This document shows, piece by piece, positions 1 through 5,724 of a DNA stretch of 12,435 bases (its first letter is position 1; each line of letters starts with the position of its first letter). The stretch comes from Nitrosopumilaceae archaeon. GTDB lineage: Archaea; Thermoproteota; Nitrososphaeria; Nitrososphaerales; Nitrosopumilaceae. The stretch is taken from contig DUJB01000085.1 of NCBI GenBank assembly GCA_013330055.1, positions 9,668 through 22,102 on the forward strand, in the 5' to 3' direction. A model generated the notes under the pieces. That model was not told the DNA's origin and did no database searches. It saw nothing but the letters and a program-made list of their open reading frames with translations. The position numbers and the translations under genes were made by a program.

Positions 1-54
1 CCAAAATCACTATAAAAAATGTTAGAACATATCATCATAGTTAAGAAAAGATAT

Positions 55-411
55 TCATTTCAATCGGTTGTAAATCGATTTGAATTCTTCTGCAAGTGTA
101 TATGCCAAATTTTGTAATTTTGTAACCTCTACCATGCTTGATTTACCCATAGCGATTTGTCTCATCTGTGTCATACACTTATGTACTTGATTGTGCTCAG
201 GTGAAATTTTAGTATCTGCCCACATTTTAAAACAATCATTAAAATCTAGACAGAAATTCAAAATTATTGTTTCCCAGTCTTTTGTACTTGTTGGATATCC
301 CATACCATGTGCAAGTTCACGAAATTCATTACTTCGGTCTATCAAAAGCATTTGAAGTGATTTTCTAGCAATCGTAATATCATAGTTGTCTAATGGAGAT
401 GAACCTTGCAT
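55..411 (-). CDS. Hypothetical protein, 118 aa
   Basis: I do not recognise this family. The protein is predicted to be mostly helical and soluble, with no signal peptide or membrane segment. It has three cysteines (residues 54, 60 and 79) and several aromatic residues around 46-64 (W46, F53, F57, F61, W64), so a small helical bundle is plausible; the cysteines are not arranged as a classic zinc finger. The ATG at 411 has no Shine-Dalgarno but sits about 27 bases downstream of a TATA-like element (434-442), which supports a leaderless start. A perfect TTATCA-N4-TGATAA palindrome lies at 453-468, shared with stress genes further along the window, so co-regulation with them is the best clue to its role. 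The reading frame is intact and codon use looks like that of the neighbours. Confidence 0.7.
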   Translation of the reverse strand: MQGSSPLDNYDITIARKSLQMLLIDRSNEFRELAHGMGYPTSTKDWETIILNFCLDFNDCFKMWADTKISPEHNQVHKCMTQMRQIAMGKSSMVEVTKLQNLAYTLAEEFKSIYNRLK

Positions 412-433
412 AGAAATTGATACAGACTATTGT

Positions 434-468
434 ATTTTAATAATGTTATGTATTATCAATTATGATAA
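434..468 (-). promoter_or_regulatory. Promoter of the 118-aa gene with perfect palindromic site
   Basis: The TATA-like element is at 434-442, centred about 27 bases before the ATG at 411. The perfect inverted repeat TTATCA-ATTA-TGATAA occupies 453-468. Its near edge is 42 bases from the ATG and about 15 from the TATA centre. Seen directly; the role as an activator or repressor site is inferred. Confidence 0.55.
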
Positions 469-479
469 CTAATTCAAGA

Positions 480-1349
480 TCATGCAAAGTGAGGATCTTT
501 TTTAATCAGTCTAGAATGTGTCTCCACTTCACTATATGCTCTGGCAATATCAGTTGAGGTAATCACTCCTTCTAAATTACCTTCTTTGTCTACTGTTGGT
601 ATGCCACCTACTTTATACAAACTCATTAATTTTGCAGCCTTTGCGAGATCCTCTTCTGATTCTACAGTTAAAAGCTCGTTCCCGAGAAGCTCGCCTATTT
701 GCATTTCTTTATTTGAATTTTCTGGAAGAAGATAATCTCTTGCATTACTTCGTTTGTCATGTTTAAAATATTCACTGTGTTTCATAAATAGATCATAAGT
801 AACTACTCCAATTGATTTCCCGTAGCTATCTGTTACAACGATTCGTGCAATTTTATTTATGTTTAACATATTTAATACATATAACAAAGAATCAGACTTT
901 CGACAAGTAATGAGTTTTTTAGTCATGTAATCTTTAACTTTGTATATCCCAATGTACAAGTTAGAAAAATTTCTAGCCAAATCTGATTTTGTGGTAATTC
1001 CTACGAGTTTGCCATTGTCGTCTACTACTATTACTGCACATATCTGAAATGTTTCCATCCTTATAGCACATTGTGTTAAATGATCTTCTTGTCCAACGGT
1101 TATTGTAACAAGACTCTTAGCCATAATTTGGTTCAGTGGTATTTCATCCAACGTCCTTGTGGTTTTATCTTTTTCAAGAAAATTTCCGATATCGCGCTCT
1201 GTTGCAATGCCTACTGGTACGTCATTGTCGGCAATGACTATTCTTTTTATTTCATTTTTTTGCATGAGCAATAACGCATCGCGGATGCTATTATTTTGTG
1301 TCAAAGTGATTACTGGAGTAGTGTAAAGGTACGTTTGTACTCTCATCAT
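480..1349 (-). CDS. Four-CBS-domain protein (putative nucleotide sensor)
   Basis: This is a stand-alone protein of four CBS domains (about residues 5-60, 70-130, 137-195 and 215-273), expected to form two Bateman modules that bind adenine nucleotides or a related ligand. No catalytic or DNA-binding domain is fused, so it probably acts by binding a partner; which partner is unknown. The ligand-type motif is intact in CBS1 (GIATERD), CBS2 (GITTKSD) and CBS4 (GVITSTD). In CBS3 it is altered to GVVTYDLF, so that site may be impaired. The ATG at 1349 follows a strong Shine-Dalgarno (AGGAG, 1356-1360, six bases away), unlike most genes here; a second ATG follows at once. Domain order and a linker between CBS3 and CBS4 match the 284-aa protein at 11215-12069, a likely paralogue. 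It lies downstream of the winged-helix gene. Confidence 0.9.
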   Translation of the reverse strand: MMRVQTYLYTTPVITLTQNNSIRDALLLMQKNEIKRIVIADNDVPVGIATERDIGNFLEKDKTTRTLDEIPLNQIMAKSLVTITVGQEDHLTQCAIRMETFQICAVIVVDDNGKLVGITTKSDLARNFSNLYIGIYKVKDYMTKKLITCRKSDSLLYVLNMLNINKIARIVVTDSYGKSIGVVTYDLFMKHSEYFKHDKRSNARDYLLPENSNKEMQIGELLGNELLTVESEEDLAKAAKLMSLYKVGGIPTVDKEGNLEGVITSTDIARAYSEVETHSRLIKKDPHFA

Positions 1350-1416
1350 GTAAATCTCCTCTGTTTAAGATTTAAAGACTGGATCTGATTTTCAGACATG
1401 GTTATCATATTAAAAA
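1350..1416 (-). promoter_or_regulatory. Leader, Shine-Dalgarno and probable promoter of the four-CBS gene
   Basis: AGGAG at 1356-1360 is a good ribosome binding site and implies a leadered mRNA. A TATA-like AT run lies at about 1404-1416 (gene-oriented TTTTAATATG), which would place the transcript start near 1385. A lone TTATCA half site is present at 1402-1407, but the second half is missing and the position differs from the other sites. The T7 run on the minus strand (1412-1418) could also help end the upstream winged-helix transcript. Confidence 0.4.
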
Positions 1417-1439
1417 AATCATGATTTCCTAACCTATGG

Positions 1440-1775
1440 TTACGCCATAGCATTAGGAACGATCTCGATTTCTAACGAACCTCCATTAAAACAGGCCATT
1501 ATGGATTTTATTTTGCTTTTGTACAAAAAGTACTTTTTACCATCATCATTAATTGAGCCTGAGATTCCTAGGAGTTTATTGTCATGCAATTCCTGTACTC
1601 TTCTATACGCAGTACTGATTGGAATTTTGCATTCTGCACTCAGATCAATTGCTGATTTTGGAGAATCCATTGTTGCGTCAAGAATAGCACGAGAATATTT
1701 GTCTGCTAAGATTCTTAGCATGACATCTTTCGTCACTTCTTCTTGGACCTTTTTTCCTTGTTGAAGTACTTGCAT
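1440..1775 (-). CDS. Small winged-helix (ArsR/TrmB-like) DNA-binding protein
   Basis: A 111-aa protein made almost entirely of a winged helix-turn-helix. A helical segment (about 14-37) leads to the helix-turn-helix (about 40-66, with the recognition-helix-like stretch STAYRRVQEL), then a wing strand pair (about 68-86). The C-terminal tail of about 20 residues has no recognisable ligand domain. Such short proteins are abundant in thaumarchaea and are generally taken as transcription regulators, probably dimeric. No CxC metal-site pattern of classic ArsR sensors is visible; the two cysteines (49, 95) are far apart. The ATG at 1775 lacks a Shine-Dalgarno but has a TATA element at about 1797-1806, so a leaderless start fits. 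It is the only transcription-factor gene in the window, hence a candidate (unproven) regulator of the palindrome-bearing promoters. Its own promoter has no such site. Confidence 0.82.
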   Translation of the reverse strand: MQVLQQGKKVQEEVTKDVMLRILADKYSRAILDATMDSPKSAIDLSAECKIPISTAYRRVQELHDNKLLGISGSINDDGKKYFLYKSKIKSIMACFNGGSLEIEIVPNAMA

Positions 1776-1796
1776 GAAAAACTAGATGCAGTAACT

Positions 1797-1806
1797 CGAT
1801 ATATTC
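1797..1806 (-). promoter_or_regulatory. TATA box of the winged-helix gene
   Basis: CGATATATTC (gene-oriented GAATATATCG) is centred about 27 bases before the ATG at 1775, the spacing expected for a leaderless archaeal transcript. Confidence 0.5.
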
Positions 1807-1833
1807 AGTAGGACTGCATTGCAAGGCACTGCA

Positions 1834-2319
1834 CTAAACACTAGAACTATGAACAATCATGACAGGACACGTAGCTAACTCTGTGACTTTTCTACTGACA
1901 CTTCCTAACGTCATAACTTTACCTAACCCATGTCTCCCCTGACTACCCATGACAATCAAATCAATTTTTCTCCCGTGCATAAATTTCAAGATAGAATCTA
2001 CAGGGTGCCCAGATATGATGTCATAGTATGCTTCAGATACGCCTTTTGCCTTACAAACTGCCACTTCTGCCAACAGTTCTTTTCTTACTTGTGATTTTAC
2101 TGCAGAAATATACTCCTTTATCGATTCTTCAAGAATCTTGTCTTTTTTTAATAATGCAAGTAACATGCCTGGCGGAAAGTCAGAAGTATCAACGGCTGTA
2201 ATTATGTATATTTCTGATCCGAATTTTTTTGCAATATCAATTGCTTGTCCAAGAGCATTCCTAGAATACTTTGAACCGTCAAATGGAACAAGAATTCTCT
2301 TAAATGTCCCGTTTGTCAT
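1834..2319 (-). CDS. Universal stress protein UspA-type (USP-1)
   Basis: A single-domain USP of 161 aa with an alpha/beta Rossmann-like fold, expected to act as a cytoplasmic dimer. The first strand and ligand loop read ILVPFDGS (9-16), with the Asp that contacts nucleotide in ATP-binding USPs. The C-terminal nucleotide loop is GSQG (125-128) followed ten residues later by GS (139-140), then the last strand CPVMIVH. This is close to the ATP-binding pattern G-x2-G-x9-G-S but one residue longer. ATP binding is therefore likely; the client process is unknown. The ATG at 2319 has no Shine-Dalgarno and a TATA-like element at about 2344-2349, so it is probably leaderless. It is transcribed away from Hsp20-1, and the shared intergenic region carries palindrome-type half sites facing both genes. 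Confidence 0.93.
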   Translation of the reverse strand: MTNGTFKRILVPFDGSKYSRNALGQAIDIAKKFGSEIYIITAVDTSDFPPGMLLALLKKDKILEESIKEYISAVKSQVRKELLAEVAVCKAKGVSEAYYDIISGHPVDSILKFMHGRKIDLIVMGSQGRHGLGKVMTLGSVSRKVTELATCPVMIVHSSSV

Positions 2320-2343
2320 GATGAGGTTATTATCAAAATGTAC

Positions 2344-2375
2344 TTAAATTAATTTACGAATCCCATACGTGATAA
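2344..2375 (-). promoter_or_regulatory. Promoter of USP-1 with TTATCA half site
   Basis: A TATA-like TTAAAT at 2344-2349 sits about 27 bases before the ATG at 2319. At 2360-2375, in gene orientation, a perfect TTATCA distal half is followed after four bases by a poor proximal half (3 of 6 match). The near edge is 41 bases from the ATG, the same position as in the other promoters. A further lone TTATCA lies at 2330-2335. Confidence 0.4.
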
Positions 2376-2428
2376 TCAATTTTTTTTATATTGATCTATC
2401 GAAAATAGTCACTTGTTCTCACAGTTGA

Positions 2429-2463
2429 TTATCAATATGAGTAATTTGGAATATCTAGATAAG
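2429..2463 (+). promoter_or_regulatory. Probable promoter of hsp20-1 with TTATCA half site
   Basis: TTATCA-ATAT-GAGTAA at 2429-2444 has a perfect distal half and a degenerate proximal half; its near edge is 41 bases before the ATG at 2485. The TATA region expected for a leaderless start (about 2456-2463, TAGATAAG) is weak. A better TATA-like run exists at about 2384-2391 and would give a leader of roughly 70 bases, so the actual start is uncertain. Confidence 0.4.
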
Positions 2464-2484
2464 TAATTTTTTCAATAGCAGAGC

Positions 2485-2979
2485 ATGGAAAAAAAATCCA
2501 AAGAAAAAAAATCAGATACATCAATAGAACTAGCTCCTTTTTGGAGACATGGGTGGCCAGAACTGGACAGAGCATTCGATAACTTTAGAAGAGACTTTGA
2601 ACGAACCTTTGCTTCATTTCCAGTAGGTTTGCCAACACTTCCTAGCATATCTACAATGTCATGTGATATTGTAGATGAAGGAGACAAATTCCGTATCAAT
2701 GTAGATTTGCCTGGAGTCAAAAAGGACGAAGTCAAGTTGAATGTAACTGATAATTCAATAGAAATTTCAGCAGAACACAAAGAAGAACAAGAAGAAAAAA
2801 AGAAGAATTACATCAGAAAAGAACGAAAAGAAGTTGCTTATCACAGGACATTGCCATTGCCAGAGAGAGTGTTTTCTTCAAAAGCTAGCGCAAAACTAAA
2901 CAATGGAATTCTAACTATAGAAATTCCAAAGACTGCTCCTACTCCAAAACCAAAAAGTGCAACTATTCCTGTTCAGTAA
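2485..2979 (+). CDS. hsp20: Small heat-shock protein Hsp20 (sHsp-1)
   Basis: An ATP-independent holdase that forms large oligomers and keeps unfolding proteins soluble. A 58-residue N-terminal arm with W20, W24 and phenylalanines precedes the alpha-crystallin domain (about 59-149). That domain contains the conserved VDLPGVKKDEV stretch (73-83) and ends with the NGILTIEIPK signature (140-149). The C-terminal extension carries IPV (161-163), a form of the I-x-I/V anchor that docks into neighbouring subunits, so oligomer assembly should be intact. The first 11 residues are very lysine-rich. The length (164 aa) is usual for archaeal Hsp20. It is monocistronic and convergent with malate dehydrogenase, with a T-rich terminator just past the stop. 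A second, more divergent Hsp20 lies at 8223-8621. Confidence 0.95.
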   Translation: MEKKSKEKKSDTSIELAPFWRHGWPELDRAFDNFRRDFERTFASFPVGLPTLPSISTMSCDIVDEGDKFRINVDLPGVKKDEVKLNVTDNSIEISAEHKEEQEEKKKNYIRKERKEVAYHRTLPLPERVFSSKASAKLNNGILTIEIPKTAPTPKPKSATIPVQ

Positions 2980-2987
2980 TTCTGCAC

Positions 2988-3893
2988 CTAGTTTTTTATT
3001 TTTATTATATTGTTTCTTATTATTTCTGCAGAATCGTTAAGTGATTTTAATTCAGTCCAGTCAAGATCTAATTTATCTATTTTAGCAACGCCACTCTTGC
3101 CTATTGTTACAGGTACACCTAGACAAACATCAGATAAACCATATTCACCTTCTAATAATACAGATGCAGGAATTTGTAATTGTTCATCTCGTACTATTGC
3201 TTTTGCAATATCAAAAGCATTTTTGGCTGCACCAAAAACAGATGCTTCTTTAAAGGTCTTTAAAAGCTTCCAATAATTTCTTAGTTCTTCTCTAATTCGT
3301 GCGATTTCATTTTGATCTAACCTATTCAAAACTGGTTTTTTGTCATACTTTGCATTTGAAAATATAGGTACCATTGAATCACCATGTTCACCCATCACTA
3401 TTCCATCAATCTCGGACTGGTTTACACCTAATGATTTGGCAAGCAGATACCTAAATCTACTAGAGTCAAGACTCGAACCCATACCAATCACACTTTCTCG
3501 TTGGAATCCGGTTTCTTTTAATACAGTATAAGTAACGATGTCAAGGGGATTTGTAACTATCACAATTTTTGCATTGTCATTGTATTTTCTTATTTTTTGT
3601 GCGATTTCTCTTGCCAACGGAACGTTTGCTGCAAGCAAATCTGTTCTATTAGTAGTTATTTTTCCTTTACTTGCAGATATTATAACCACTTTGGAATCTC
3701 TTATCAATTCAAACTCATCTGTTCCTATTACAGAGATTGGTGAACCTTCAGGTATTGCATTTGTAATGTCAAGTGCTTCACCGATTGCTTTGTTTTTTGT
3801 AGAGTTTACTAAAACGATATCATCCAGTGCCGTTGACGCAGCAAGAAATCCTACAGCTGAACCAACCCTACCTGCGCCAATTATGGAGATCAT
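2988..3893 (-). CDS. mdh: Malate dehydrogenase (lactate/malate dehydrogenase family)
   Basis: Catalyses malate to oxaloacetate with NAD(P); in thaumarchaea it would serve the partial citric-acid route that feeds biosynthesis. The 301-aa length is normal. Visible landmarks are the dinucleotide fold GAGRVG (6-11), substrate Arg83 in the NRTDL loop, Asn115 in TNPLD, the Asp143/Arg146 pair in LDSSR and catalytic His170 in GEHGD. At the end of strand 2 the usual NAD-selecting Asp is replaced by Asn30 (LVNSTKNK), which hints at NADP use or dual use; this is inference. The substrate-specificity loop (SASKGKITT, 73-81) lacks the usual Arg-x-Pro-Gly pattern of malate enzymes, so malate versus another 2-keto acid rests on family context. 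The gene starts 13 bases after the USP-2 stop in the same direction, without an evident Shine-Dalgarno. Confidence 0.9.
   Translation of the reverse strand: MISIIGAGRVGSAVGFLAASTALDDIVLVNSTKNKAIGEALDITNAIPEGSPISVIGTDEFELIRDSKVVIISASKGKITTNRTDLLAANVPLAREIAQKIRKYNDNAKIVIVTNPLDIVTYTVLKETGFQRESVIGMGSSLDSSRFRYLLAKSLGVNQSEIDGIVMGEHGDSMVPIFSNAKYDKKPVLNRLDQNEIARIREELRNYWKLLKTFKEASVFGAAKNAFDIAKAIVRDEQLQIPASVLLEGEYGLSDVCLGVPVTIGKSGVAKIDKLDLDWTELKSLNDSAEIIRNNIIKIKN
2989..3007 (+). terminator. T-rich terminator after hsp20-1
   Basis: Two T-tracts (T6 and T5) begin 12 bases after the hsp20 stop, matching the simple oligo-T terminators of archaea. The tract overlaps the last codons of the convergent dehydrogenase gene, so the two transcripts probably overlap at their 3' ends. 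Confidence 0.4.
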
Positions 3894-3906
3894 ATAATTT
3901 CAGTTG

Positions 3907-4335
3907 TCACTTTACTATCAAAACAGGAATCTTGGATTTGTGAAGGACACCATTTGACACACTTCCTAGAAAAACTTCTTTTACTGATCCCAAACCCCTT
4001 GCCCCGATTACAATGAGATCGAATTTTTTCTCTGCAGAAAAGCCTACTATCTCTTCTGTTTCGTGTCCGTCTGTTATTTTTTCAGAGAAAACAATTCCAT
4101 TTTGTGCACAGCGTATTTTGGCTTTTTCCATGATCTCTTTACCTTTTTTTCTAAGTTCTTTTTCATAAGATATTGGAGTCAATAATAACGATTTAGGATA
4201 AAACGGTATGATATTGATACCAGTTACTGTAGCACCACATTGTCTTGCTATATGAATTGCATAGTCTAGTCCTCGAAATGAATTTTTTGAACCATCCATA
4301 GGCACAAGAATTTTTCTAATTTGTGGTAATTTCAT
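3907..4335 (-). CDS. Universal stress protein UspA-type (USP-2)
   Basis: A 142-aa single USP domain with the canonical ATP-binding pattern: VPMDGS (11-16) and GARG (111-114), then nine residues, then GS (124-125), and a final strand PVLIVK. Of the three USPs here it matches the nucleotide-binding consensus best. It is the first gene of a two-gene unit with malate dehydrogenase, which suggests a link between the stress signal and central carbon or redox metabolism, though cotranscription is inferred from the 13-base gap. The ATG at 4335 has a TATA element centred 27 bases upstream and no Shine-Dalgarno, so it is likely leaderless. A near-perfect palindromic site precedes the promoter. Confidence 0.93.
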   Translation of the reverse strand: MKLPQIRKILVPMDGSKNSFRGLDYAIHIARQCGATVTGINIIPFYPKSLLLTPISYEKELRKKGKEIMEKAKIRCAQNGIVFSEKITDGHETEEIVGFSAEKKFDLIVIGARGLGSVKEVFLGSVSNGVLHKSKIPVLIVK

Positions 4336-4357
4336 AAATTGTGTTATGATATTACTG

Positions 4358-4392
4358 ATTTAATAATGTAGCCAAAATATCATCATTGATAA
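4358..4392 (-). promoter_or_regulatory. Promoter of USP-2/mdh with near-perfect palindromic site
   Basis: The TATA element ATTTAATAAT is at 4358-4367. The site ATATCA-TCAT-TGATAA at 4377-4392 has its distal half perfect and its proximal half matching at 5 of 6 positions. Its near edge is 42 bases from the ATG, identical to the spacing at the 118-aa gene. Confidence 0.55.
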
Positions 4393-4449
4393 CAACATAA
4401 CATTTTAGCATCAGACAACAATTTCATAATTAGTCATTTTCATATACGA

Positions 4450-4548
4450 TTATCAACATCAATAATCAATCATCCTTTTTTATAATTAATAAAATGTATT
4501 TTCATATAACAAAATGAATTATATTTCAATAATAGTTTCAAGTGGTGA
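4450..4548 (+). promoter_or_regulatory. Promoter, palindrome-type site and Shine-Dalgarno of the CBS-HPF-like gene
   Basis: TTATCA-ACAT-CAATAA (4450-4465) has a perfect distal half and a 4-of-6 proximal half. About 17 bases on is a strong TATA element within 4476-4490 (TTTTTTATAATTAAT). This predicts a transcript start near 4508 and a leader of about 45 bases. GGTGA (4544-4548), six bases before the ATG at 4555, is complementary to the 3' end of 16S rRNA and fixes the start. Confidence 0.5.
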
Positions 4549-4554
4549 CATACG

Positions 4555-5724
4555 ATGAATTCGGGGCAATCAACACACGAGTATTTAAAGGAAGTTCAAA
4601 AGACCAGCGTAGAGAAGATGCTTCACTCTCCTACAATAATAGATCCATCATTTTCAATTTCCAAAGTAATTGGAATGATGTCTGAAACTGATTCTTATGA
4701 TGTTTATTGCATGAAAGATGGCGAAGTATTGACTACTAATGCACGTGAAATGTTAGATGTAAGAGACATATCAACAACAAATGCGTCCTCTTTGTTACAT
4801 AGAATAAGATCATTGTCAAAAAATGATACCATAGAAAAAGCAGCTACTGCAATGGCACATTATAGAATGCGTTCTTTTCCGGTTGTCGATAAGAATCAGA
4901 TAATAGGTGTGGTTACAGCAAAAAACATAGTCAATCTGTTAGCCCATCAGAATTTGAGATGGATTAGAGCAAATTCTATTTTAACACCTAATCCAATTGT
5001 ACTAAGCAATATAGAGTCACTAGCTAAGGCAAGAAGTGTTATGATGACAAAGAGGGTAGATCACATACCAATACTTCACAAAGGCAAAGTAGGACAGGTT
5101 TTGACATCAATGCATCTTCTACAGTCGCTTACTCCACCGCAAAGGATAGGTAGTGATCAGAGAGGTATTGACATGTTAAGGAGATTTGAATCAGATATAG
5201 GCAATGTTGGTAGTACACGTGTTCCTCAATGTAAAACGAATGATTCCATAAGTACCGTAATTGATACAATGTTAAAAACCGATACTACCTGTTGCCTACT
5301 CACTTTATGGGATAATCTTCATGGGATAATAACCTACAAAGATATCCTTGGTCTTCTTTTGACAAAAATTCCCAGCGAGGTTCCACTTTACATAATCGGA
5401 ATGCCAGACGATGCTAAAAATGCAGAGATTGTCAAAACAAAATTTCAGAAAATAATCAGTAATTTGATCAAAGTGTATCCTGAAGTGGAAGAATCTAGGA
5501 CGTCAATAAAGACAATACATAACCCAACGAGTCAGAGAAAACACTTTGAGGTTGCAGTAAGAATAGTTACTCCATATCAAACACACAATTATACTGAACT
5601 AGGATGGGATCTTTCCAAAGCCTTTGACGCTCTTGGAAGACGAATTACAAGAAATCTTTCCAAACGAAGTAAAAAACGCTGGAAAACTTCGATACGAAAA
5701 ATAGATAAAAAAGAAATTTTTTAA
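4555..5724 (+). CDS. CBS-domain protein with C-terminal HPF/RaiA-like (ribosome-hibernation-type) domain
   Basis: A 389-aa protein with about four CBS units (18-68, 72-132, 138-190 and 222-272) followed by a roughly 97-residue domain (276-372). That domain reads strand, helix (KTKFQKIISNLIKVYPEVEE), strand, strand (KHFEVAVRIVTP), short strand, helix (WDLSKAFDALGRRITRNL). This order, and the final D-L-x-x-A-x-D-x-L-x-R-x-x pattern, resemble the hibernation-promoting-factor/sigma-54-modulation (S30AE) fold, which binds the 30S decoding region. A very basic tail (369-386) could bind rRNA. The CBS ligand motif is intact only in CBS4 (GIITYKD); CBS2 has GVVTAKN, with Asn for Asp, and the others are degenerate. 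I infer a nucleotide- or metal-gated ribosome factor. The CBS call is firm and the HPF call is by pattern only. It is monocistronic, and its stop abuts the stop of the convergent thermosome gene. Confidence 0.82.
   Translation: MNSGQSTHEYLKEVQKTSVEKMLHSPTIIDPSFSISKVIGMMSETDSYDVYCMKDGEVLTTNAREMLDVRDISTTNASSLLHRIRSLSKNDTIEKAATAMAHYRMRSFPVVDKNQIIGVVTAKNIVNLLAHQNLRWIRANSILTPNPIVLSNIESLAKARSVMMTKRVDHIPILHKGKVGQVLTSMHLLQSLTPPQRIGSDQRGIDMLRRFESDIGNVGSTRVPQCKTNDSISTVIDTMLKTDTTCCLLTLWDNLHGIITYKDILGLLLTKIPSEVPLYIIGMPDDAKNAEIVKTKFQKIISNLIKVYPEVEESRTSIKTIHNPTSQRKHFEVAVRIVTPYQTHNYTELGWDLSKAFDALGRRITRNLSKRSKKRWKTSIRKIDKKEIF

Larger units (their letters stand above)
2320..2484. other. Divergent USP-1/hsp20-1 regulatory region
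   Basis: The 165 bases between the two start codons hold three TTATCA-type half sites (2330-2335, the complement TGATAA at 2370-2375, and 2429-2434) and a TATA-like T-run at 2381-2391. No further gene is convincing here; a nine-codon frame at 2437-2466 was considered and rejected. Confidence 0.5.
4336..4554. other. Divergent USP-2/CBS-HPF-like regulatory region
   Basis: This 219-base AT-rich region carries two complete promoters pointing outward, each with a TTATCA-type site (4377-4392 and 4450-4465) upstream of its TATA box. The sites face opposite directions about 57 bases apart. I see no small gene or RNA in it. Confidence 0.5.

Noticed and set aside
1402..1407. TTATCA before the first four-CBS gene as a member of the palindrome set
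   Set aside because: It is a single half site only, at a different distance from the start, and the hexamer is common by chance in AT-rich DNA.
2437..2466. Nine-codon open frame (MSNLEYLDK) just before hsp20-1, a possible regulatory leader peptide
   Set aside because: If hsp20-1 is leaderless, as the site spacing suggests, this lies in the promoter and is not transcribed with it. It has no ribosome binding site and is too short to support.
2472..2780. Minus-strand open frame opposite hsp20-1
   Set aside because: It overlaps the Hsp20 gene completely and has no homology-like features or promoter.
3538..3897. Long open frame on the plus strand opposite malate dehydrogenase
   Set aside because: It is the antisense of a well-conserved enzyme, with no promoter or domain; the product looks like a reverse-strand artefact.
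4336..4554. Possible small RNA or attachment site in the 219-base divergent gap
   Set aside because: The promoters and sites account for the structure; no tRNA-like fold, long direct repeats or integrase gene was seen.
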